Shown piece after piece: positions 42,301 to 52,600 of a stretch of 64,000 bases of DNA (position 1 is its first letter; each line of letters begins with the position of its first letter). The DNA is from Zeus faber. Its lineage: Eukaryota > Chordata > Actinopteri > Zeiformes > Zeidae. A program made the position numbers and the translations under genes. The stretch spans positions 10,193,661 to 10,257,660 of the forward strand of contig OY482859.1 of assembly GCA_960531495.1 (NCBI GenBank). The letters run 5' to 3'. Under the pieces are notes generated by a model, which had not been told where the DNA came from, did no database searches, and saw nothing but the letters and a program-made list of their open reading frames with translations.

Positions 42301-44080
42301 TGATTTGTGTAGTATATATAGTATTTGTATTTAATCACAGCAGTGTAGAATAGATCATAACAACCTAGTCACTGCATCTGTTTAATTACCTTACACCAAA
42401 AGAAGACATTAATGTAACTGTAGATGACTTCTCCACTTCCTGTCACAGGACATTTTAAACCATATTTTAAATGACGTGGAGATCTTCCTGAGCAAAGTCG
42501 CTGCTGTTGCTGCTTCTGCACCTGCGCCCACAGAGCAGAAGAGCAAGAAGAAGAAAAAAAAAGAAAACAAAAAAGGTGAAGCTCTCCTCCCCCTCCTCTC
42601 CCCGTCTCTCCTCCCCCTCCTCTTCTTGTTCTTCCACCCCCCTTCCTCTCTCTCCTCTCCTTTCTCCTCCCTCCACCCCTCCTCCCCTCTACTTTCTCCT
42701 CTCCCTCTCCTCCTCGCTCCTCTCTCCATCTCCCCCACCCTCTCTCCTCCTCCCGCTCCTTTCTCCTCTTCCTCATTTCTCTCCTCTCTATATCTATTCA
42801 ACCCCCCCCCCCCTCTCTCTCGCTCCCTCTCCCTCCTTTATGCTGTATCCTGGGAATAGTGATTTCTGACCTTTTGCTTTGCACATTATCTGGTGAACAG
42901 CAGGTGCTGCTCTGCCTCCTTGGGAGGAATACGTCTCCTTTCTCCAGAAAGTCAAGTATGGCTTCAACCTCCTGGTATGTTCCTCTCCAACCTACTGTCC
43001 CGCAACAGGAAAGTTCTGTACACGCTGCATTGTGACAGAAAATCACACCACTAGGTTTGACTTTTGGAAACCCGTTTGAGCCGTGCAGACTGTATTTTAT
43101 TGGAATGTGAGACAGCGTTCTGAGCACACTGCGTTGGAGTTCTGGCTGAAAGGCTCTTCTGTTCTTTGAGCATTTCTCTCTCTCTCTCTCTGTGCTTTTC
43201 CAGGGGAAACTGGACGGGATGCTGACCAGTCCCAGCGCTCCGGACTTTGTCCTCATCCTCTTCTCTGCTCTCCAGTTGGTGAGCATCTCTCCTGCAGTCG
43301 TTCCTCTCAGTCCTCTTTTCAGACAGACAATCCGGATTCCGGAGGTTGTGGAATCACAGCACGGTGTCATCCAAGACAGATTTAACTAAAAACAGAGCGC
43401 AGCCCAAAGCAGACCTTGATGGGCATTCTAGGGTCTTTGGAGATCGACAGGAGGTCACACGCCCTGACCAAGACCCTTTAAAACTTTTTTTTTTTTTTTT
43501 AACTTATTCAGTCGGGATAATAAATCACAATTTTGTCAAATTCTCCAAAAAATGTTTTTGGACTGGTCTCTATTTATTCTTGTACTTTTTTTTTCTCCAT
43601 GGTTCTATGAGCACTCAGTGTTTCTCCTCCACTATACCATATCAAATCATATATTTTTCCAGCATATTTTTGACGCAAAGTTGTCATGACTGAAAAAGTT
43701 ACAGTAAGTGAAGTCCAAGTGAAGCGGTTCAAAGGAAAGCGTTCCTTCCCTGGTGTTCTCGCAGGTGGTGCCCCAGTACCCCCTGGACCTGCCGCCCACC
43801 GTCCTCGCCCCCATGCTGACGGAGCCGGCCCTGTGGCTGCTCGCTCAGGTGGTCGGTCCAGAGGAGGAGCAGCTCTGGATGATGCTGGGAGACTGCTGGA
43901 ACATGCCCAGGTAGAGGAATATGAGAAATACACCAATTCAAGTACAACAGTGGATGCCATAACCCACTGTATATAAGTGTATATTTTAAGTTTACCATTT
44001 ATATGGTTTTTTTTTTAGTGCAGTGTTTACACATTTCTGTCTGCATTTGGTCCATGTCCTTATATGTTTGTTTTTGAATC

Positions 44081-44114
<34 letters not shown>

Positions 44115-47100
44115 AACTTATATTATCTTCATCATATATTCTTCATCATATTATATTATATTATTATATAATACATGATTTATTAATTCATAAATGTTTA
44201 CACTTTTTCATTTTTTGGCTATCTTCACACATCTGTGTATATTTATTTATTTTACTGCGAAATTAATTGTTTTCTTTATCATATTATATTATTATATAAT
44301 ACATTATTTATTAATTCATAAATGTTTACACTTTTCCATTTTTAGGCTATCTTCACACATCTGTGTATATTTATTTATTTTACTGCAAAATTAATTGTTT
44401 TCATATATATATATATATATATATAGATATTGCTTACTTTATATATATACTCTACCAATTATCAATTAGCATTTACATTTTTCTACTTGAGATTTTTTCA
44501 CTTTTAGTTTTCTACTTGCTTTGGCAATTTAAACATGTTTCCTATCCCCATAAAAACCCTTTGAGCTGAACTGAATTGAGAGAGAGAGAGCGACATCGAG
44601 ACTCGACGGACGTTTTTCTTAAATCTCTCCCGTCCTCCACTAGGTCTAAATGGCCCGACGGTGACATGATACCTCCGTACATCCCAGAGTTCTACGACGG
44701 CTGGCTGCCGCCCCCCGTGCAGGCTTCGCAGCACCATCAGAACGGGGCTCTGAGCCGGAGCAGCAGCATGCGCTTCCCTCCCTCATCCCATAATGCACCG
44801 GGGAGCCAGACGGTACCGCCGCAAAAACCTCTGTAAAAAAAACAAAAATCGGACCAAAATTCCCCCGTCAACGGTTACATTCTGATCTGATAAAGATAAA
44901 GTAAATGATTAAAGATTTATCATGTTATTGTTTGTTGTTATTGTATGATAGGAGGTGTGTGTGGGGTGTTGCTTTTTGCTCCACCCACATACCTTCACCA
45001 GATCCTACAGTCTCGACATGACGGCGTCAGCGCTGGCGCAGGCTGCTTTAAAGCTGGCAGGCCTGCCAGCTTTAAAGCAGCCTGCCAGGCCTGCCAGCCT
45101 GCCAGCCTGCCAGGCCAGCCTGCCAGCCTGCCAGCCTGCCAGGCCAGCCTGCCAGCCTGCCAGGCCAGCCAGGCAGCCTGCCAGGCCTGCCAGGACTGCC
45201 ACCCTGCCTACAGAGTTACGCTACGTGGTTGAGCGTGATTACGGTCAGGTGATACACGCTCAGCTGTGTGCAGAATCCCCACCCACAAGCATTGCGATGC
45301 GTCCGGGGGGGTGGTAATATAATGTACCTCTGCACCTCATGAGAACTCTGTTTTTTCCGTTACAGCCAGTGATGAACAGTCCGCGGGGAACTCCACCACA
45401 AGCTCGGTATGAGCTAGTATTTTAACATACATTAAACCACGAACTTACTTTTAAATTGAACGTGTACTTTTCCATGTGTTGTGAAACTCTAGTAAAATTC
45501 GATTTGATTTCAGCCCCAGTGAGCAGCACATGCGCGTCATTTATGACTTTGTGGCCCGACACAACCAGGAGCTGAGTGTTATGAAGGGGGATATTGTTCA
45601 GGTGGGATTACAAATAAACAGTGACTTCAATGAAAAAATTAATACAGTAGATAGAGAGACGGATTAGATATATTGACCAGAAGATAGAAAAATGGAAATA
45701 ATAACAATAAACCTAAAATATAACAAAAAAAAATGTATAAACAAGAAAATAATTGGCAATACACGAGAATTGTACCCACCTAATTTTACATACTAAACAT
45801 ACAATGAAGGCTATTACTGAAGTATTAGTATTATTAGTTTCAGTTTATTTGTTTATGAATTTATTAAGTATACTGTATTAGTTTATTGTTATTAGTTATT
45901 ATTTTATATATGTAGAGCACAGAAATGCTCAAATGGTAAAATCAGTTTTTTCTATTTACTGCAGGTAGGTGAGTTTAATGTGGTATATAGTCTATTATTG
46001 AAATTGCCTCTTTAGTCTGTATATTCTGTGTTTCTATAGGTGGTTAACAAATCCAAGCAGTGGTGGCTCGTCCGAAATGTTCGTGAGGAGGAAGGTCACG
46101 TTCCTCAGAATGTTCTGGAGCCCATGAGCAGTGACGTGGCCCTGGAGGAACCACAGGTTGACTGAGCTCCAGCATCATAGTCTCTTATCTCATGTTTTAG
46201 TTCTGTCTCATTTTCATGTGTTTACTTTTTATTTTTATTAAAAAAAAAAAAAAAAAAAAAAAAGTGATCTTAGGAACCAATCAGAAAATAGAAAGGAAAA
46301 TGCTGGACTAAATACGATGCTAAGCAAAGGAGATGTATTCTTATTTTAGTCTTATAAATTAAGAATGCCTCTCCTTATTCTGACAGTGTAAATTATTCTG
46401 ACAGTTTTATGCTATTATAATTTTTTTGACAGGTAAATATGTAAATTACTCATGAAGCTTAATTAATTTTCCATTTTGAACCTTACATAATCCTTATCTT
46501 GGTTCAGAAATGGGAACACCCGAGTACTGTAGGTTTTAATTTGTTTTAAATGGTTTAAATTATGCCTGTTATCTGGGATTATTATTCACAATTTAGCATT
46601 TTATTTCTGTGCTTTAATTCTTGCCTAAATTGTTGTTACTATCATGGGTTTCAGAATGAACTTCTCTGTTTTTGTTCTGTGACCTCAGGGCTGGCGTGGC
46701 CCTCCACCTCTGGATGTGACGTCGGCCCCGGCAGATGTAAAAGCCTGGCTGGAGTACAAAGGATTCTCCAAAATGTGAGCTGGCCACAACACACACAACA
46801 CACTGCGAGAAATGGCTCCATCTCCATCTGCCTTACACGCCGCGCAAAGCTGTTCAATAACAATATTTTATAAGAATCATCATCATCATCCTCATTATCT
46901 TGTCGTGCATCCTACCAGACCCTTACAACATAAAGTTACATAACAATTATATCTAGTTGCAGGACATAATTCTGTATAAATGTAAATAATCCCACAGCAC
47001 TATGCTGTTAACCACTGAAAACATCACAAACACACGGAACTGTGCGCATATTATTATTATGACCTACTAATAGTTGGTGAAGCCAGAGTTGCAAAAGATC

Positions 47101-48812
47101 CGTTCACAGCAAATAAAAGACCAAGGCAAAAAAAACCATCAAGGCATTTTGCATAATTCCTATGGGGTGGAAGATTCACCCGCTCTCCTGACTCTTTTGC
47201 CAGTGTGACTCATGACTCCCAGTCATTTGAGTCAAAAGATTGGTTCATTACGAACTAATCGTTTGCGAGTCTTGCATCGCTAACTATTAATAATAAACAC
47301 AGTTCCCACATTTGCGCCCTTTTTAGCAGTTAACAGAACAGTCGTTGCCATGGGACTATGTCATCCGAAGATTTGTGCCATAGTAGAAACAGGTTGGGAA
47401 ACACTGGTATAAACTCTAGACTGTGTTGCGTTTTCTAGACCTGTACATTGACATTTTAAGATGGGCCTTGTGTTCAGATCCTCTCATTCATGTTATATTT
47501 GGCATCTTTGGCGTCTGTAAATAGAGAACGTCAACCACGTCCATAGAGTCAGACACCCAGGACTTCAGATGGTAGACATTCATCCACATGTTACGTATTT
47601 AGTGTCTCTCAGTGGAATAAGAATAACTGGTAATAATCCTGATAATCGTAAATGAGAACTTATGACAATTTGCGTATTTTAAGTATTACCTGGCTTTAAC
47701 CACGAGTCAAAGTGACATTACAAGAGAAAGTGAGTTGATCAGTAATATTTGCATTTATGAGTTACAAAATCGTGAGTTAAAGTGATATTAACATTTACCA
47801 AGAGAAAGCTCTCTTGGTTTCCCAGGACAAGAACAAGTTCCAAAACAAGAACACTAGACTTAAACGGTCAGAAAATAAATATAAATGTAGACTGGATATA
47901 CATATATATATATATACACTGGATATATTTAATCTGTACATATACTGTAAATACATTAAATCTACTATTTTACATGTTTCCATCTTGTATTGTACCTTAT
48001 GTGGCCAGATGTTGTTTAATAAGTCCTGCTGTGTGCTGCAGCACTGTGCAGAGCCTCTGCGTGCTGAACGGGAAGCTGCTGCTGGGGATGTCCCGGGATG
48101 ACATCCGCACCGTGTGTCCCGAGGAGGGAGGGAAGCTCTTCTTCCAGCTGCAGCCCATCAAGTCGGCCATGGCAGTGAGTGAAATACAATATTTAACTAC
48201 ATATAGAGGATTAAGGACGCACAAGTTTTTTTTTTACTAACTTTTGGGAATTTTGTTGGATGATTGCTATTGTCGATCGAATGGCAAATTTGGCCGGACA
48301 GTATAGACTAATAATTAAAATGCAACCCTATTAGAGACATCTAATATGTTTCTATGTCCGAAATAATATCTCTGTAATCTCTTTAATATCTGATGTGCTT
48401 GATGTAGCTCTTATGAGGAATATTCTTTAATTAAAAAATAAATAAATCCTATTTTAGTTTGGTATTGGACTGATAACAGTATTGGTGCAGTTTTGGGTTT
48501 ACACTGCTTGATTAAAAAAAAATCTGGTTTATTTACCATAATTATACCATATTTTATTGTGTAGTTAACTTTTGAGGTTTATTGTATATTTCACTTTTTT
48601 TTTTTTTTTTTAACTCCGATTTTTATTTGTTATTGCTGCAAGCTTGCAATTCCCTCCAGGAATGAGTATCTATCTCTATCTACCTAAAAGCACACTAAAG
48701 ATGGATCAATATCCGATACGTGATTGGCTAATATCAGGGATGATTGTTTTTCTTTCCTTCTGTGCAGCTCGCCACTGAACCCGGGTATGGACAGTATAAC
48801 GGACGCCACTAA
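36391..48812 (+). CDS. eps8l3: EPS8-like protein 3 (PTB-SH3-SAM-like adaptor)
   Basis: Nineteen exons join in frame to 659 residues: 36391-36431, 36667-36782, 36909-36973, 37082-37240, 37856-38005, 38127-38212, 38340-38455, 41818-41966, 42449-42575, 42904-42974, 43204-43278, 43765-43910, 44644-44812, 45366-45406, 45514-45601, 46040-46156, 46689-46774, 48042-48174, 48768-48812. Residues about 48-205 form the PTB domain, opening KSIYLQRKEYGD, close to IYLHRKEYSQ of human EPS8L3. A Pro/Ala-rich linker with (PA)n follows, then DILNHILNDVEIFLSKV and an EPS8 core. SH3 is at about 507-560 (VIYDFVAR, KQWWLVRN, VPQNVLEP). A SAM-like C-terminal effector region spans about 583-645. EPS8 proteins link receptor tyrosine kinases via SOS1/ABI1 to Rac and bind actin at microvilli. 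The EPS8L3 assignment rather than L1/L2 rests on sequence and on its GSTM/AMPD2 neighbours. The first exon is inferred from frame alone. Two introns end in CAGCAG tandem acceptors. An endogenous retrovirus relic lies in intron 7. Confidence 0.92.
39233..39616 (-). pseudogene. env-leader-like open frame of the retroviral relic
   Basis: A 127-residue open frame directly downstream of integrase. It has a hydrophobic segment around residues 67-86 and then a Thr/Pro-rich stretch. Its position matches the start of env in a simple retrovirus and the hydrophobic run could be a long leader peptide. There is no recognisable surface or transmembrane domain, and the frame ends before one would begin. Confidence 0.4.
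39699..40538 (-). pseudogene. retroviral pol remnant: RNase H end, integrase zinc finger and catalytic core
   Basis: The minus strand shows, in order, the end of RNase H with a DSRYA-type motif altered to NSRYAFGV (40450-40300), a His-His-Cys-Cys zinc-binding segment (about 40300-40110), and the integrase core. All three core acidic positions are visible: Asp in MVDMYSKW, Asp in SSDNGSHF, and Glu in VERENGSLK. The pieces lie in at least two reading frames, so frameshifts separate the zinc finger from the core, and the RNase H first Asp is replaced. Not expected to be expressed as a functional enzyme. Confidence 0.8.
40966..41075 (+). repeat. dispersed fish repeat with GGGTCGCCACAGCGGA core
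   Basis: The run CTTCTTCTTCTTC followed by CCGTTAGGGGTCGCCACAGC is a motif I recall as recurring in many fish genomes, usually behind a short microsatellite. It lies in intron 7 of eps8l3, just outside the retroviral relic. Confidence 0.45.
41230..41510 (+). pseudogene. LINE reverse-transcriptase fragment
   Basis: Plus-strand frames with stops give pieces such as LTFADGAVLIS-like (TFADD region near 41400-41425), FLKLNVHKTKDVI (near 41465-41505) and an upstream ...RAVACPHDRIFNILYK. These are typical of the polymerase and thumb region of non-LTR retrotransposons (order: A..DD, then LNxxKTK). Only about 280 bp remain, inside intron 7 of eps8l3. Confidence 0.6.
42580..42838. repeat. 260-bp polypyrimidine (CT-rich) tract
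   Basis: Almost purely C and T on the plus strand, beginning 4 bp after the donor of eps8l3 exon 9. Open frames here (Ser/Leu/Pro on plus, Arg/Glu/Gly on minus) are composition artefacts. Tracts like this can form triplex DNA and can influence splicing through pyrimidine-binding proteins. Confidence 0.9.
44084..44114. repeat. (ATCT)n microsatellite
   Basis: About eight ATCT units in eps8l3 intron 12. Confidence 0.9.
44147..44402. repeat. tandem duplication, unit about 130 bp
   Basis: The unit beginning TCATATTATATTAT at 44147 repeats at 44279 with only a few substitutions and a 5-bp indel. Shared words include TTATTAATTCATAAATGTTT, GGCTATCTTCACACATCTGT and TTATTTTACTGC. It lies in eps8l3 intron 12. 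Confidence 0.9.
45038..45205. repeat. 48-bp perfect palindrome followed by a CCTGCCAG minisatellite
   Basis: Positions 45038-45061 and 45062-45085 are exact reverse complements, 24 bases per arm, centred on AGG/CCT, with a TTTAAA in each arm. From about 45063 the 8-9 bp unit CCTGCCAG(G) repeats about 14 times to 45205. The minisatellite unit is itself part of the palindrome arm. It lies in eps8l3 intron 13. Confidence 0.95.
46241..46263. repeat. poly(A) run
   Basis: About 23 A residues in eps8l3 intron 16. It may mark the tail of an old retrotransposed sequence, but nothing recognisable lies upstream. Confidence 0.7.
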
Positions 48813-49155
48813 CGACCCCTTTCCATCGCTATGGAATCCACTGTTCTGCCATGATCATTTTAAACTTTTGATTCAAAGTAATATCTTGAACCACAGTGGC
48901 TTATTCCTTTTTTGTAAGCGAAATAATATTTTGAGGTTAATAAAACAGACAATTAAGATCTGGAGATGCCTTCTGCAACTAAAGAAATAACGTCTGAATT
49001 CTGCTTCACTGTGTTCTATCAAATAACTTTTTCCGGGAAATACATGGTCTCACTTAGTAGTTTCTAAAGCACTTTGTATAGAAAAATGTCCCATGCATTT
49101 CTCTGCCTCACCCTGATAAATTCTGTGATGTTCTTTAATTGTAATTATCTGGCCA

Positions 49156-49161
49156 AATAAA
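49156..49161 (+). terminator. polyadenylation signal of eps8l3
   Basis: AATAAA 344 bp after the stop codon, followed by a GT-rich stretch (ATAATGTCCACTGTG). It is the first canonical signal in a suitable place. Confidence 0.55.
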
Positions 49162-49681
49162 ATATTCAATTGTTTAAAAATTATAATGTCCACTGTGCAC
49201 CTGTCTGAAATAATGATCCACTATAAGAAGGTATTTTTCAAGGACCTTAAAATCAAATGGAATACCCGAAATTGAGATTGGAATGGTGATGGGGCCAGCA
49301 CAACAGATTTCTGTGTGGTGCATGACTCAATCACATCACATGTGATATTGAAACTCTTGATTTAAAAATCAAAATCAATTCAAAGACAACCTGTCGCAAA
49401 GGGGGAAAAGTGCTTTGTGTCAAATGGAAAACCTAGACTGGCTGAAACAACACAGAACGCCAGGCTTATTTGGAATTTAATTTGGAATTTAATGTCAATT
49501 TTAAAAGGTTTGGTAAACATCATGGATGCAAACGTGTCCATCTGAATTAACTCTGGGCTAAATGTTGAGCCACTTTCACTAACATTCTATGAAACACTTT
49601 GAGATGTTGTGATCGTCTATCTATTGCTCAGTCGCCAGCTCCAAACAACGCAGTTTTATTTATTTTGTTATTTATTTATTT
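49162..49681. other. short convergent intergenic region and gstm 3' untranslated region
   Basis: eps8l3 (plus) and gstm (minus) converge here, with about 870 bp between stop codons. TTTATT words at 49655-49680 read AATAAA on the minus strand and are candidate gstm polyadenylation signals, unusually close to the stop codon. Confidence 0.5.
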
Positions 49682-52600
49682 CTACTCCTTCTTGTTTCCC
49701 CACTTGGCCCTCTTGTTATTAACTGGAGTCTTGATGAATCTGCTGGACTTCATGTAAGCAGCAATGCTTTCCAGGGCCTATTTAAAAAAAAAAAAAAAAA
49801 GAGAGAAATTAATAAATCAGGCAAGATATGAAATTACCATTGAAACAGACCTGTAAATAAATAGAGGACATTTTGTTCAGAAGCAACATGCCCGTGTTCA
49901 CAAGGCAGAAATAAATGCAATCCTTGGTCTAATGGCAAGTTGAACCGCCCCCATAATAAAGACGCTGTTAATACGAAAAAATAATAAATAAATAACACGA
50001 GCATCTGACCTCGAAACGGTCCAAAAGGTCTCGCAGGTTCTTGAAATCATCCAGGCACTTGGGCTGAAACATTCTGTGTTGGTCCAGAAGCTCGTACATA
50101 ATGAAATCCACAAAAGTGATCTGAAAGTGGAAAGAAAGAAAATACAAATAAAGGAAAAAAGGGAATGTGTTCAGCCTCCTGCACCGCCAAAAACAAAATC
50201 TAAATCAAAGGTTAACCACAGACCAGGAACTTGCAATGACACAAATGTTTTGAGTCAAGTCAAGCACGACGTGAACAGAAAAAGGTTCCTTACAACTCTG
50301 CACGGCTTCCTGGTTAAATTCCTTTCGGTTAATACGTAAACAAATAAACAATGTTTAACTAACAAATGTGTATCTTAGCATCTGTCTCATTCGCAAGAAT
50401 TCTTCCCATCACCTTTCCACCTGGTTTATTATCAATCAAAATCCTCCAAATTAAACAGTCAGTGCAACTGTCTATTTAAATGGAATATTAATGTCACCCC
50501 AGGATGACCACTTAACTTCTGTAATTTGAAATCGTACTCAAACTGTTGGTCCGCTATTAAACAATTTAATATAATAAAATAATAATGGTTGTTTTGTGTT
50601 TCGAGCCTGTATAATTAAATAATGTAAAAATAAATATAATTTTCCCATGGCCTTCTGGGATATCCCACACTGCTCAGTGAACCACCATGTTTCCTGCTGT
50701 AATGAGAAAGACCTAACAGCCAAATTTCCTAAAGTTGCTTGCTACACAGAAGTATTCCTGCAAATGAGACATTGGTTGCAAGCAGATGAGGGTTAGGGCT
50801 TATGCATGACACATTATTTATTCTTTTAACTGTCCTTAAAGTACCTTGTCACCAGCAAACCACTTGTGGTCGCCCAAAAACTCAGAGAACTGCTTCAGTG
50901 TTCCAGGAAGCCGCTCCATGTAGCCTGCCTTCATGCTGTCCTGAAAACAAACATTCACTAGTCACCCTGATCCTGACCAAAGTACAAGTACAACTTTTGA
51001 AATTCACACTTCAAGGGGCATATTTTAACTTTTTATACATCATCAAGTGTCCAGATGTTTTGTTTTTTTTTAATTTAAATTTTTTTTCAGACAAACAAAC
51101 AGATTTCCTTTATTGATTGAATTAAATAAAATAGAATATCAAGGCCATTTGAACTGAACCCTGTTACTCACATAGTCGGAGTAGCAGAGCATCACAAAGC
51201 CATTGCGGAAATCCATGGCCTGGTTCTCCATGACGTCCACTCTCACCTTCTCGTCCTCCGTCTCCCCACCTGCGGTGAGATTAAATAAGATTAAAAGACA
51301 ACAAATTGCATTCCCCAAATATCTGTTACAAATGTGCACACCTTACTACCATTAATAATCTTATAACCTTTAATTACAGCTTCATGTTTACAGGTGGTTA
51401 CCGAAAATGCGCACTCCAGCGATGGGGTGCCCGCAATCGGTGCACGAGAACAGTGAGTTTTTACTTGTCTTTACTTTATGTCTCCGTTTGGAAACAAAAC
51501 GGTGCGTAATGGGGACACTTTCTCTGTGACTTTCTCAGTTACCACAATAGTGAGGTTGCTGATTTTGACACTGTTTATTATTGTTCATTATTCACTAGGT
51601 AACAATAATAGAACATGAAACTGTCACTGAGTTCCAATAAAACAGAATGTGGGACTGTCACCCAAGTTTCAGTAGAATGCAAACTAGCTCTCACTGAGTT
51701 TTAGTCGGACACTGCATGTAACTAACATGGAAATGTCCAGTTCAAACTTCAAATCAAAATCTCTTTCACTTTAAGTGCAAATATACCTTTCTATTATATT
51801 TATATATTACGTTGCAATTAAATTGCAATCATTACAAAAAAACAAACAAATAAAATAGATGGCCGACTCTTCTCACTCTTGTTCACTGTCACTGCTCAGT
51901 CGTCCTTCCCTCACCATGCGTCAAACTAACTTAATCAAACGACTCATTTTACTGAATGATTCGTCAAGAACCGAATCATTCAGAACTCAAAAAAAAGAGT
52001 CAAACCTTCCATCACGAGCGGAGCTCCGCTGTGACAGTGATAGAAACAGTCTGCACAATGTTGGAATATTGTCAGGCGATGGATAAATAATTTATCTAAT
52101 CTTCTTTATTCACCTTGAGGTACCTCCAAACAGCCGACATTTTCTTTCTTTCGCTCTTTTTTGAGCATCAGCGACGCTACTTTACATTAGTATCGGTTTT
52201 GAGTATCGGAACATTTTTACCAGTACAGTACATGAGCACAGTATCCGGTGTGTACATTTGACCATTTGATGCGTGCAGGTTGGCAAGTCTGGGTCTCCCT
52301 GTTACAGAAGCGCAGGTTTTATTATTTACAAGCTAAGTATTTACACAAAAACATCCAATTTTGACTAAATATTCCCCATAGCAACAGAAAGCAATGGGTG
52401 CATGACAGTGGGGAAACACTGGAGTTTTTTTGTAACAGGACGGAACGGGACAGTCCCTTAACTCAGTTGTGTTTGAAAATTGTGTTTCATACAAGTAGGA
52501 AACAAACGAAAATAAACAGATCTAAAATAAAAACACAGGCAAACCGGCACGGGAGTTGGGAGTGGCACGCATGCACCCTTGCACCGCCGTCTGGAGGAGA

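Noticed and set aside
42369..42869. Several 120-135-residue frames around eps8l3 exon 9
   Set aside because: They read the polypyrimidine tract. Only 42449-42575 is coding, in the eps8l3 frame.
44955..45317. 120-residue frame with LPACQ repeats
   Set aside because: Translation of the CCTGCCAG minisatellite in an intron; all frames are open because the unit lacks stops.
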